From contig NZ_BSSM01000002.1 of assembly GCF_030269125.1 (NCBI RefSeq), positions 496,001 through 560,000 on the forward strand: a DNA stretch of 64,000 nt, read 5' to 3'. The notes under the pieces were generated by a model. That model was not told where the DNA came from and did no database searches. It saw only the letters and a program-made list of their open reading frames with translations. Positions 46,753 to 56,458 of the stretch are shown here, in pieces. The stretch is from Streptomyces hygroscopicus subsp. hygroscopicus (GTDB lineage Bacteria > Actinomycetota > Actinomycetes > Streptomycetales > Streptomycetaceae). The translations under genes and the position numbers were made by a program. The stretch's first letter is position 1; each line of letters begins with the position of its first letter.

Positions 46753-47592
46753 TTAGCTAGTGGTGGCGGAGGACGCCGCGTGGGCGGTCCAGGGGTCGGT
46801 GACCGTCTTGGAGACGTGGACCCGCAGGTCCCAGCCGTGGCGGTCGGAGATCTCGTCGAGCTGTCCCGCGGCCAGTTCGCACCAGGGCCACTCGGTGGCC
46901 CAGTGTGCCGCGTCGAGCAGCGCGAGCGGGCTCTGCGCGACGGCCTCGGAGGCCGGGTGGTGGCGCAGGTCGGCGGTGAGGAAGGCGTCCACACCGGCCG
47001 CGCGCACGTGGTCGAAGAGGCTGTCGCCGGAGCCGCCGCTGACCGCGAGGGTGCGGATGACGGCCTCGGGGTCGCCGGCCACCCGGATGCCCTGCGCGGT
47101 GGCGGGCAGCCGCTCGGCGGCACGCGCGGCCAGCTCCCGCAGGGTGAGGGGGTGGTCGAGCGCGCACACCCGGCCGAGTCCCCGACGGCCGTTCGGGTCG
47201 GTGGGGTCCGGCACGAGGGGGCGTACGACACGGAGGTCGAGCGCGCCCGCGAGGGCGTCCGAGACGCCCGGGTCGGCGGTGTCGGCGTTGGTGTGGGCGA
47301 CGTGCAGCGCGATGTCGTTCTTGATCAGCGTGTGCACGACCCGGCCCTTGAAGTGCGAGGCCGCGACCGTGGTCGTGCCGCGCAGGTAGAGCGGGTGGTG
47401 GGTGACCAGCAGGTCGGCGCCGAGCCGTACGGCCTCGTCGACGATCTCCTGGACGGGGTCGACGGCGAACAGGACCCGGGTGACCTCCTGGTCGGGGTCG
47501 CCCACGACCGTGCCGACCGCGTCCCAGGACTCGGCCCGCTCGGCGGGCCACAGGTTCTCCAGCGCGGCGATGACTTCAGACAGACGGGGCAC
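46753..47592 (-). CDS. Nif3-like dinuclear metal centre protein
   Basis: A 279-residue protein of the Nif3/YbgI family (GTP cyclohydrolase I type 2-like, NIF3). The metal ligands lie in VTHHPLYLRG and HVAHTNADTADPG near the N-terminus and in the C-terminal LTADLRHHPASEA with the ALLDAAHWATEWP motif. The protein forms a toroidal hexamer in homologues; its substrate is not established. GTG start at 47592. First gene of a probable three-gene operon. Confidence 0.92.
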   Translation of the reverse strand: MPRLSEVIAALENLWPAERAESWDAVGTVVGDPDQEVTRVLFAVDPVQEIVDEAVRLGADLLVTHHPLYLRGTTTVAASHFKGRVVHTLIKNDIALHVAHTNADTADPGVSDALAGALDLRVVRPLVPDPTDPNGRRGLGRVCALDHPLTLRELAARAAERLPATAQGIRVAGDPEAVIRTLAVSGGSGDSLFDHVRAAGVDAFLTADLRHHPASEAVAQSPLALLDAAHWATEWPWCELAAGQLDEISDRHGWDLRVHVSKTVTDPWTAHAASSATTS

Positions 47593-47778
47593 GGGAAAAG
47601 GCTACCTGGCTGTTCGGCGGGACCGTACCGCGTCCGCTCCTCCTGGTCACGCGCGGCACAGTCATGTCCGCTTCCTCAGAGGAATCGCTTCTGCGCCACC
47701 CGTACGTGTGAAGCGGGGGTCGGCCCCCCGCACGGCCGTGCGTTCAAAACTAGCTTCGTCGCCGGAGGTGACCGAACG

Positions 47779-48975
47779 ATGACGGCCTGTGCTATCGAAT
47801 CCCCGTCCGTCGGTACGGACGACCGCTCCCCGGAGCGCGGTTGCGTGCTCACGGCGGACGGCGCGTACGCCGCGCGGCTCACGCGGGACGGTGACTCCTG
47901 GTTCCCGGAGCGCTGGACGCTGGACGGCCCGGAGCCGTACGCGGTGCCGCTGCCCGGCAACCAGCCCGAGGAGCCCGGCACCGGGCTTCAGCCGCTGGGC
48001 GACGGGCGGGTCCTGATCCACCGGCGGGCGGGGGTGCGGCACCTCTTCGCGCTGCTGTACCCGACCGGTCCGGGCACCGGGGAGCTGCCGCTGGGCGCCG
48101 TGGAGTGCGCCGAGCCCGGCGCCCGGCTCGCCCTGCTGCCGCCGGTGCCGGGGGGCGCGCGGGCGTACGCCGTCGCCGTCGGCGCCCGTACCAGCGCGGT
48201 GTGGCAGGTGGCCGGCGGGCCGTCCGGGCCCGAGCGGCTCGTGGAGGTGCCGGGGCGCTGCTCGGGCGGGGTGTGGCTGGACCGCGCCGGCCGGCTGCTG
48301 GCGCTGGACCGGGAGCTGGAGGGGTGCACCAAGACGGTCGTGGTGGACCTGGAGCTGGGCGAGGTCTCACCGCTGCTCCAGATCACGCCGGCCAGTGACG
48401 ACCGGCTGCTGATGGCCGACCTGGACAGCGGACTGCTGCTGATCTCCTCCGACGCGCCCTCGCCGGGAGCGGAACGGCTGGGCTGGGGCGTCCTCGGCTC
48501 CACCCTGCCGGTGCGCTTCCCCACCTCGCTGCGGCTGCCGGAGTGCACGGCGGTGCCGTTCGCGATCCAGCCGGGGCAGGTGCTGGAGCCGGAGAACTGC
48601 GCGGTGGCGCTGCGCGTCGAGGGGCCGGTGGGCACCTGGGTGGGCCTGTGGCGGCCGGCCGAGCGGCGGGTACGGCATCTCGCGGCACCCCAGGGCTGGT
48701 TGACCGGGTCGGGCTCGTGGACCCGGGAGGGGGTGCTGCGGCTGCCGTTCTCCACCGGGGAAACCCCGTGCGGGGTGGCCGAGTTGCGGGTGCCCGCGGG
48801 GGAACCGGGCGCGACGGCTCCGGCGGTTCCGGCGGGTCGGGACCAGGACGGCACGGCTGCCGGGACGCCCGACGAGGCGCCCCGGAGTGCGGCGGAACCG
48901 GGGCCCGCGGAACCGGCGCCGCCGCGTCCGGTGCCGTTGCAGCAGGCGCCTCTGGGACGTCTTGTAACGAACTAG
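47779..48975 (+). CDS. hypothetical protein, probable beta-propeller-like fold
   Basis: A 398-residue soluble protein I cannot assign. Repeated strands of the type GDGRVLIHRR, GVWLDRAGRLLALDRE and DDRLLMADLDSGLLLISSD suggest WD/propeller-like blades. The last 60 residues are a Pro/Ala-rich tail (PAEPAPPRPVPLQQAPLG). A strong GGAGGTGA lies 7 bases before the ATG. A 52-residue gene follows on the same strand. Confidence 0.8.
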   Translation: MTACAIESPSVGTDDRSPERGCVLTADGAYAARLTRDGDSWFPERWTLDGPEPYAVPLPGNQPEEPGTGLQPLGDGRVLIHRRAGVRHLFALLYPTGPGTGELPLGAVECAEPGARLALLPPVPGGARAYAVAVGARTSAVWQVAGGPSGPERLVEVPGRCSGGVWLDRAGRLLALDRELEGCTKTVVVDLELGEVSPLLQITPASDDRLLMADLDSGLLLISSDAPSPGAERLGWGVLGSTLPVRFPTSLRLPECTAVPFAIQPGQVLEPENCAVALRVEGPVGTWVGLWRPAERRVRHLAAPQGWLTGSGSWTREGVLRLPFSTGETPCGVAELRVPAGEPGATAPAVPAGRDQDGTAAGTPDEAPRSAAEPGPAEPAPPRPVPLQQAPLGRLVTN

Positions 48976-49071
48976 TGCCGGTCGGCGTGTACGCCTGGAT
49001 TCGGCCCGTGGTGTGCCGGTTACACTCCTCCGGCTGTACGAAAGATGATGTTGACGGGGTGAATACGTCCG

Positions 49072-49230
49072 ATGAGCGACACCAGCACGACGAACCAGCT
49101 GTCTGCCGACTCTCTGGAGAACAACGGCCACGGTAAGCACCGCGGCCCGATCTCGGCTCAGGAGAGCGACACGACTCCGCACGGCCGACACCGCAGGCCC
49201 GCCGAGGAGACCGCCGAGGCGGCTGCCTGA
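49072..49230 (+). CDS. 52-residue peptide with HGKHR/HGRHR repeats
   Basis: ATG at 49072, preceded by GGGGTGA at 10 bases. The product begins MSDTSTTNQLSADSLENNG and contains HGKHRGP and HGRHRRP, then a Glu/Ala-rich end (EETAEAAA). No signal peptide or Cys is present. A clear Rho-independent terminator follows 14 bp after the stop, which supports a real short gene. It resembles no peptide family I know with certainty. The two basic, His-rich repeats suggest metal or nucleic-acid binding, or a precursor peptide (inference). Confidence 0.7.
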   Translation: MSDTSTTNQLSADSLENNGHGKHRGPISAQESDTTPHGRHRRPAEETAEAAA

Positions 49231-49244
49231 GGGTAGTGGTGACG

Positions 49245-49283
49245 GAAGCAGGGGGTACCCATCGGGTGCCCCCTGCTTCTTTT
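49245..49283 (+). terminator. Rho-independent terminator after the 52-residue gene
   Basis: Perfect 11-bp stem GAAGCAGGGGG/CCCCCTGCTTC with a 13-base loop and TTTT at 49280-49283. Confidence 0.93.
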
Positions 49284-49416
49284 CGGCCCCGCTCCGGTCC
49301 GAGCACCTCCGCCGCCGCGAACGCCTCCCCGGCCGCCGGGCGTGGGGCGGGGTGAGCAGCGCGTCCAGCTCGTCGTACGTGAACGTCTCCTGCCCGCTGC
49401 CGGACGTCGCCCGGGT

Positions 49417-50286
49417 TCAGGAGTGCTCGACGACGGTGTCCGCGAGCACGGGGGCGTCGTCCCGCTCGGCGGCGGACACGGTGACCCGTACCCGCCGTGC
49501 TTCCCCCTCTTCTTCCCGCCACATGCGGATGCGCAGGGTCTCGCCCGGATAGACGACGCCCGCGAACCGGGTGGTGTACGACCGCACCCGGCCCACGTCA
49601 CCGTCGAGGAGGGTGTCGACCACGGCCTTGAGGGTCATCCCGTAGGTGCACAGCCCGTGCAGGACGGGCCGGTCGAAGCCGGCGAGCCTGGCGAACCCGG
49701 GGTCGGCGTGCAGGGGGTTGTAGTCGCCGGACAGGCGGTAGAGCAGGGCCTGGTCGGGGCGGATCGGGCGCTCGGCGATCCGGTCCGGCTCGCCGCCCGG
49801 CTCCGCCGGACGGGCCGAGGGGCCCCGGTCGCCGCCCCAGCCGCCCTCGCCGCGGACGAAGATCCGGGCTTCGTCGGTCCACAACGGGCCCTGCGCGTCG
49901 CCCACCTCGGTGCGCAGCACCAGGACGGCGGCCTTGACCTTGTCGTACACGGCGGCGATGCGGGAGGTGGCGGTGGCGCTGCCACGGACCGGGATGGGCC
50001 GGTGCACGCGCAGGCTCTGTCCGCCGTGCAGCACCCTGGCCAGGTCGACGTCGACGCCCGGCACGGACAGCCCGCCGATCACCCCGGGCGAGCCCGCCCC
50101 CGCGACGGTGGCGAAGCTCGGCAGGACGTGCAGCCGGGACTCCAGCGTGTAGCGCAGTTCGTCCGGGTCGGTGGCGGGGCTGCCCGCGCCGATGCCGAGG
50201 TGGTAGAGCTGGACGTCCTTCGCGGTCCAGCTGATCCGGCCCGAGCGGGGTTCGGCGGCGAGGGCCTTGGCTGCGTCGATGGGCAT
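49417..50286 (-). CDS. MaoC-family 2-enoyl-CoA hydratase
   Basis: Double hot-dog-fold enoyl-CoA hydratase (289 residues) resembling the peroxisomal 17-beta-HSD type 4 hydratase 2 and mycobacterial steroid/fatty-acid hydratases. The hydratase 2 motif with catalytic Asp and His is SGDYNPLHADPGFARLAGF, followed by RPVLHGLCTYG. The N-terminal half is the inactive hot-dog repeat. ATG at 50286. A KstR-like operator lies 103 bp upstream (50389-50402), linking it to lipid/sterol-type catabolism control. Confidence 0.9.
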   Translation of the reverse strand: MPIDAAKALAAEPRSGRISWTAKDVQLYHLGIGAGSPATDPDELRYTLESRLHVLPSFATVAGAGSPGVIGGLSVPGVDVDLARVLHGGQSLRVHRPIPVRGSATATSRIAAVYDKVKAAVLVLRTEVGDAQGPLWTDEARIFVRGEGGWGGDRGPSARPAEPGGEPDRIAERPIRPDQALLYRLSGDYNPLHADPGFARLAGFDRPVLHGLCTYGMTLKAVVDTLLDGDVGRVRSYTTRFAGVVYPGETLRIRMWREEEGEARRVRVTVSAAERDDAPVLADTVVEHS

Positions 50287-50388
50287 GGGGCTCCTGAGAG
50301 GTATCGGGACCTCGGCGCGTCGTCCGCACCGTCGGCCGCGACGAGGTCGTCCACGGTGCGGAGGCGGGACGCCCCACGGTCACGGGCC

Positions 50389-50402
50389 TAGAACGCGTTC
50401 CA
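50389..50402. promoter_or_regulatory. KstR-type operator upstream of the MaoC gene
   Basis: TAGAACGCGTTCCA fits the KstR consensus TNNAACNNGTTNNA at every fixed position; its core GAACGCGTTC is a perfect palindrome. A KstR-like regulator is encoded at 61626-62240. Confidence 0.7.
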
Positions 50403-51192
50403 GTCCGACGCCCCCTGTATAGCCCAGCCCCTCGCGGTTGGGAAGGCTCCTGACGGCACGTCAGCTTCCTGTCGGGCGCGCTCGCGCGGCGGCAGGGCTC
50501 CGGGCCGGTGCGGCCGTCGGGCCGGCGGGTCGGCCGCCGGGGTTCGGGTCGTACGCCGCACTGTCGCACCGCGGTGCGGTGGCGACCGTCCGGCCGGGGG
50601 TACAGGAAACACGTCGGGGTGGGGGGAGGCACGGTGCCGGGCGCGGGCCCGGCGGGCGGCGCGGCCGGGACGCGCGGCGGAGCCGGAGCGCCGGAGGGCA
50701 GGGAGCGGTTCGAGGTCGCCTCGCGCGCCGCGAGCGGGTCGGGGCACCGGCCGCCGGCGATCCGGACCGCCGACCACCGGCTCGCGCCGCCGCCCTGGCC
50801 GCCGCCGGGGACGGGCGCCCTCCCCCATCCGCTCCGGGGCGGGCACCGAACCGGCCGGCCGGGGCTGTCCGTCTTCGACCCCCCTTCGCGTCCCCTCGCG
50901 CCTACGTCACGTTCCGCCGCTTCGACCGGGGCAGGCGCGAGTCGCCGCGCACCCGGACCACGCCGCCGTCGGCCCCGCCGACCGCGGGCCCGGCGCTCGG
51001 CCGCGGCGGCTGCCGGCCGATGTCCTCCCGCCGCCGGGCCCGGTCCCGGGCGTCGCCCTGCGCGGGCCCCCGCCCGGACCGCACGGGCCACCGCACGCGA
51101 CCACCCGCCCTCGACCATCAGGAAGACCGGCACCCGCAACCGCGCGGAGGCGGTGCGGGTCGCACGGCGGCAGGGCCGGCTCCGAGCCGGGG
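50403..51192. other. gene-free interval (790 bp)
   Basis: No supported gene. Plus-strand stretches around 50640-50880 show high third-position GC but translate to Pro/Arg/Gly-rich sequence without family resemblance. It may be decayed coding DNA. No repeats, tRNA or terminator with U-tract seen. Confidence 0.45.
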
Positions 51193-52623
51193 TCAGTGCG
51201 CCGAGGCGCGGCGCGGCAGCCACAGCAGCATCAGCGCCGCCCCGCCCAGCAGCACCGCCGTGGAGGCACGGAAGGCCAGGGCGTAGCCGTCGGTCAGGGC
51301 CTGGGGTCCGGTGCCGGTGCCCGTGCCGGTCGCGGCGATGGTCGACATCACCGCGAGGCCGAGCGAACCGCCCATCGTGCGCGAGGTGTTGACCAGTCCC
51401 GAGACCACGCCGGCCTCGTGGTGCGCCGCCCCCGAGGTCGCGAGGGCGGCCAGCGGGGTCATGGCGAGGCCGCCGCCCAGCATCATCAGGATGCCCGGGA
51501 ACATGATGGCGGTGACGTACGCCTCGTGCGCGCTCATGGTCGACTGCCAGGCGAACCCGCCCGCGGCCACCAGCGTGCCCAGCACGGCCACGCTCCGCGC
51601 CCCCGCCGTGCGCATCAGCCGCGGCGCCACCTTGGAGCCGACGACGACGGCGAGTGAACTGGGCACGAGCGCGGCACCGGCCTCCAGGGGCGAGTAGCCG
51701 AGCACGTTCTGGGCGTACAGCGTCATGAAGTACCACATGCAGAACATCGCGGAGCCGGACACCAGCATCGCCGCGTTCGCCGAGGCCACCGGGCGCCTGC
51801 GCAGCAGCCCGAGCGGCATCAGCGGGGCCGGGGTCCGCGCCTCGACCAGCAGGAACAGGCAGACCAGCAGCACCCCGGCGGCCAGCGGCACGAGGGTGGC
51901 CGCGGCGGTCCAGCCCTTCTCCTGGGTGCGCGAGATGCCGTACGCCAGCGTGCCCAGGCCGGCGGTGACCAGCAGCGCGCCCGGCAGGTCGAGGCGGCGG
52001 CCGTCCCCGGCGCGGCTCTCCACCAGCCAGCGCAGCGAGCCGGCCAGCACCACCGCGCCCACCGGCACGTTGATCAGCAGGACCCAGCGCCAGGACAGCA
52101 CGTCCACCAGCACGCCGCCGACGAGCCCGCCCGCGGCGCCGCCGCCCGCGCCCACCGCGGCCCAGGTGGCGATGGCGCGGGCCCGCGCGGCACCCTCCGG
52201 CACCGCGGCCGTCAGCAGGGTGAGGGTGGAGGGCGCGAGGACCGCCGCGCCGAGTCCCTGCGCCGCGCGGGCGAGCAGCAACTGCCAGCCCTCCTGGGCG
52301 AGTCCGCCGCCCAGCGAGGCCAGGGTGAACAGGCCGAGGCCGACCAGGAACATCCGCTTGCGGCCGAAGAGGTCGCCGGCCCGGCCGCCGAGGAGCATGA
52401 ACCCGGCGAAGGCGATCGCGTACGCGTTCACCACCCATTGCAGGCCGGACGCGCTGAGGCCGAGGTCCGTGCGCATCGACGGCAGCGCGACGTTCACCAC
52501 GGACACGTCCAGCACCACCAGGAACTGCCCGGCACAGGCCAGAGCCACCACCAACCAGGTCGGAGGTGCCGTGCGACGGGATATGAGGGGCGGGGTGTCG
52601 GCGGTCTCCAGCATGGGTGTCAT
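51193..52623 (-). CDS. DHA2-family MFS exporter (14 helices)
   Basis: A 476-residue drug/proton antiporter. Family motifs are LDVSVVNVALPSMRTDLG (motif D1), GGRAGDLFGRKRMFLVG (motif A) and WRWVLLINVPVGA. Fourteen hydrophobic segments can be traced. The start may be ATG at 52623 or three codons in, at 52614. It is divergent from a second DHA2 exporter at 52859 with 235 bp between; that interval has an AT-rich patch near 52768 suitable for promoters, but no clear operator. Substrate unknown. Confidence 0.92.
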   Translation of the reverse strand: MTPMLETADTPPLISRRTAPPTWLVVALACAGQFLVVLDVSVVNVALPSMRTDLGLSASGLQWVVNAYAIAFAGFMLLGGRAGDLFGRKRMFLVGLGLFTLASLGGGLAQEGWQLLLARAAQGLGAAVLAPSTLTLLTAAVPEGAARARAIATWAAVGAGGGAAGGLVGGVLVDVLSWRWVLLINVPVGAVVLAGSLRWLVESRAGDGRRLDLPGALLVTAGLGTLAYGISRTQEKGWTAAATLVPLAAGVLLVCLFLLVEARTPAPLMPLGLLRRRPVASANAAMLVSGSAMFCMWYFMTLYAQNVLGYSPLEAGAALVPSSLAVVVGSKVAPRLMRTAGARSVAVLGTLVAAGGFAWQSTMSAHEAYVTAIMFPGILMMLGGGLAMTPLAALATSGAAHHEAGVVSGLVNTSRTMGGSLGLAVMSTIAATGTGTGTGPQALTDGYALAFRASTAVLLGGAALMLLWLPRRASAH

Positions 52624-52858
52624 GGTCTCAGGCCGGTAGCGGTCCTTGCATCGGCATTTCGGACCAGGGGGTCTGCTCCGCGCGGACTACGCCACCCGGC
52701 CCGACCCGATCACAGGGTCCAGTACGGTCACCGCGACTGACGGAGATTCAGAAACCCATAGGATGGTCAAATAATCATTAGGCGCCCGAAGCAACGGAAT
52801 AGTTGCGCGTGCATACGAGGTTTACCCGGCACTCATGTCTTACGGGAGGCCGCACTCA

Positions 52859-54604
52859 ATGACCCACACGACGACCGACGAACCGCAGCGGAAGGCGAGC
52901 GGGGCCGTCGTCCCGGTGCTCGCCTTCGCGGGCATCGTGGTCGCGGTGATGCAGACCCTGCTGGTGCCGGTCATCAAGGACCTGCCCCAACTGCTGCACA
53001 CCGCGCCCAGCAACGCCACCTGGGTGCTCACCTCGACCCTGCTGTCCGGCGCCGTGGCCACCCCGATCATGGGCCGGCTCGGCGATCTGTACGGCAAGCG
53101 GCGCATGCTGATCACCAGCCTCGCCGTGATGGTGGTCGGCGCCCTGGTCAGCGCGCTCACCAGCCAGCTGCTCACCATGATCGTGGGCCGTACCCTCCAG
53201 GGCTTCGCGATGGGCGCGATCCCCCTCGGCATCGGCCTGATGCGCGACATGCTGCCGCGCGAACGGCTCGGCTCCGCCATGGCGCTGATGAGCTCCTCCA
53301 TAGGCGTGGGCGGCGGCCTCGCCCTGCCCGCCGCCGCGCTGGTCGCCCAGCACACCGACTGGCACGCGCTGTTCTACGGCGCCGCGGGCCTCGGCGTGCT
53401 CGCCATCGCGCTCACCCTGCTCACCGTGTCCGAGTCGCCGATGCGCGCCGAGGGCTCCTTCGACCTGCCCGGCGCACTCGGCCTGTCCGCCGGCCTGGTG
53501 CTGCTCCTGCTGCCCATCACCAAGGGCAGCGACTGGGGCTGGGCCTCGGGCACGACCCTCGGCCTGTTCGGCGCGGCCGTCGCCGTCCTGCTGCTGTGGG
53601 GCCTGTACGAGCTGCGTGCCGACGCGCCGCTGGTCGACCTGCGCACCACCGCCCGGCCCGCCGTGCTCTTCACCAACCTGGCGTCGATCATGGTCGGCGT
53701 CGCCTTCTACGTCGTCTCGCTCGTCCTGCCCCAGTTGCTCCAGCTGCCGAAGGCCACGGGGTACGGGCTCGGCCAGTCGATGGTCGTCGCCGGTCTGTGC
53801 GTGGCGCCGCTGGGCCTGACGATGATGTTCACCGCGCCGGTGTACGCCCGCCTCTCCGCCCGCTACGGCCCCAAGACCACGCTCATCATCGGCCTCCTGG
53901 TCATCGCGATCGGATACGGCGGCGGGCTCGGCCTCATGCAGGCGGCCTGGGAGACGATCCTCACGTCCGTGGTCCTCGGCGCGGGCATCGGGCTCGCGTA
54001 CTCCTCGCTGCCCGCGCTGATCGTCGGCGCGGTGCCGGCGTCGGAGACAGGGGCCGCGAACGGGCTCAACACGCTGATGCGGTCCATCGGTACGTCGGTG
54101 TCGAGCGCCGTCATCGGGATGGTGCTCGCCAACACGGCGCACTCCGTGGGGGGCATGGCGATTCCGACGATGCACGGGTTCCGGGTGTCGTTCCTCATCG
54201 CGACGGGGGCGGTGGCGGCGGGGCTGCTGCTGGCACTGTTCCTGCCGAAGGGCGGCCGCCCGGCTCAGCGGCACGTCCAGCTTCGGGCCAGCAGCGAGGA
54301 GGACGCCGCGCTGGAGCGGGCGGAGGAAGTGCTGCGGGGGTTCCGGGGGCGGGTACTGGACGCCGCCGGTGTTCCCGTCGCCCGCGCCAAGGTGACGCTC
54401 ATCGACCGGCGGGGGCGGCAGGCCGGTGCGGCTGTGTCCGGTGAGGACGGGGGGTATGTGATCGCGGTGCCGGGGCAGGGCGCGTACGTGCTCGCCGCAC
54501 GGGCGGCCGGGCACGGGCCGTTGGCGTCGGCTGCGACGCACCACGGCGAGGAGAGGGCGGTCAAGGTGGACCTCTCCCTGCCCGGTGAGGCGGTGAGCGT
54601 GTAG
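52859..54604 (+). CDS. DHA2 MFS exporter fused to a carboxypeptidase-regulatory-like domain
   Basis: A 581-residue protein. Residues 1-470 are a DHA2 transporter (MGRLGDLYGKRRMLITSLAVM; NATWVLTSTLLSGAVATPIMG). After the last helix, a charged stretch SSEEDAALERAEEVLRGF leads to an extra C-terminal beta-sandwich of about 85 residues: GRVLDAAGVPVARAKVTLID, SGEDGGYVIAVPGQGAYVLAA. This is the CarboxypepD_reg (transthyretin-like) pattern. The start at 52859 has GGGAGG at 9 bases; an upstream ATG at 52835 does not. The domain probably sits on the cytoplasmic side after helix 14, which is unusual for such folds. Confidence 0.9.
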   Translation: MTHTTTDEPQRKASGAVVPVLAFAGIVVAVMQTLLVPVIKDLPQLLHTAPSNATWVLTSTLLSGAVATPIMGRLGDLYGKRRMLITSLAVMVVGALVSALTSQLLTMIVGRTLQGFAMGAIPLGIGLMRDMLPRERLGSAMALMSSSIGVGGGLALPAAALVAQHTDWHALFYGAAGLGVLAIALTLLTVSESPMRAEGSFDLPGALGLSAGLVLLLLPITKGSDWGWASGTTLGLFGAAVAVLLLWGLYELRADAPLVDLRTTARPAVLFTNLASIMVGVAFYVVSLVLPQLLQLPKATGYGLGQSMVVAGLCVAPLGLTMMFTAPVYARLSARYGPKTTLIIGLLVIAIGYGGGLGLMQAAWETILTSVVLGAGIGLAYSSLPALIVGAVPASETGAANGLNTLMRSIGTSVSSAVIGMVLANTAHSVGGMAIPTMHGFRVSFLIATGAVAAGLLLALFLPKGGRPAQRHVQLRASSEEDAALERAEEVLRGFRGRVLDAAGVPVARAKVTLIDRRGRQAGAAVSGEDGGYVIAVPGQGAYVLAARAAGHGPLASAATHHGEERAVKVDLSLPGEAVSV

Positions 54605-54737
54605 CACCCGCCGGGGAGCCGGGGGCGTGGCCCCGCGGCTCCCCGGTTCGCCGTGGCCGGTCGCGCCCGCGCGCCGGGGGCCGCGTCCGGACACGGCCCC
54701 GCGCCCCCGAGAGGGCGCCCCACGTGACGCCGGCTGA

Positions 54738-55439
<702 letters not shown>

Positions 55440-55461
55440 GGTCCCGGTTAGAGTCGCTGAC

Positions 55462-56376
55462 GTGTCATACACAGGCCCGGAGTGCGCACCCCCGCAGCAA
55501 CAGCGACGCCCGCGCCGGCGCGCACCGCTCGTCGTGGCGCTCGCCGCGCTGGTGCCCGGAGCGCTGATCGGCTGGCTGGTGTACGAGGCGGCGGGCGCCG
55601 GCGGGTCCGGCGGCACGCGGCACGCCGGCGCGTCGTCCGCGCCGGCCGCGCACGCCTCGCCGTCCGCCTCCGCGGGGGCCGACGACAAGGGGGGCGCCCC
55701 GCTCAAGGGCAGGGTCGTCGTCATCGACGCGGGGCACAACGTCGGCAACTTCCGGCACACGGCCGAGATCAACCGCGAGGTGGACGTCGGCAACGGGCGA
55801 AAGGAGTGCGACACCACCGGCACCTCCACGGATGACGGTTACCCGGAGGCCCGGTTCACGCTCGACGTGGCGCACCGGCTGCGGACGCTGCTCGAACGGC
55901 AGGGCGTCACCGTGCGGCTGACCCATGACGACGGGGGCCCCGACTGGGGTCCGTGCGTGGACGAGCGGGCGGAGATCGGCAACAAGGCGCACGCGGACGC
56001 GGCGATCTCGATCCACGCCGACGGGGCGTCGGCGGGGGACCGGGGCTTCCACGTGATCCTGCCGGGCCCGGTGCACGCGGGCGCCGCCGACACCCGGCCG
56101 ATCGTCGGGCCCTCGCGCGATCTGGGCAGGCGCGTCGCCGCGGCCTTCCTGCGGGTGACCGGTGAGCCGCCGTCCAACTACATCGGTCACGGCACCGCTC
56201 TCGATACCCGCACGGACCTCGGCGGTCTCAATCTGTCAACGGTTCCCAAGGTGTTCATCGAGTGCGGCAACATGCGCGACGCCACGGACGCGGCCCTGCT
56301 GACCAGCGAATCCTGGCGGCAGAAGGCCGCGCAGGGAATGTCTGAGGGAATCGTGAGTTTCCTGCGCGAGTCCTGA
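55462..56376 (+). CDS. N-acetylmuramoyl-L-alanine amidase (Amidase_3)
   Basis: Zinc amidase that cleaves stem peptides from peptidoglycan glycan chains. The 304-residue product has an N-terminal membrane anchor (about 22-43, after a basic PRRRAP) and a Ser/Ala-rich stalk. The amidase domain (85-300) has metal ligands H92 (DAGHNVGN), E129 (YPEARF) and H185 (SIHADG), and the catalytic E267 (IECGNMRD). All are intact. GTG start at 55462. It acts outside the membrane as an anchored hydrolase. Confidence 0.94.
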   Translation: MSYTGPECAPPQQQRRPRRRAPLVVALAALVPGALIGWLVYEAAGAGGSGGTRHAGASSAPAAHASPSASAGADDKGGAPLKGRVVVIDAGHNVGNFRHTAEINREVDVGNGRKECDTTGTSTDDGYPEARFTLDVAHRLRTLLERQGVTVRLTHDDGGPDWGPCVDERAEIGNKAHADAAISIHADGASAGDRGFHVILPGPVHAGAADTRPIVGPSRDLGRRVAAAFLRVTGEPPSNYIGHGTALDTRTDLGGLNLSTVPKVFIECGNMRDATDAALLTSESWRQKAAQGMSEGIVSFLRES

Positions 56377-56458
56377 CCGGGGCGGCGACAGGCCGGACAG
56401 CCGGATCTTGCGGACGGTAGTGTCTACCGACGACGAGACGACTCACGAAGGACCTGAA

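Noticed and set aside
50508..51392. Long plus-strand open frame in the gap after the MaoC gene
   Set aside because: Pro/Arg/Gly-rich without conserved features, and it runs into the oppositely oriented MFS gene.
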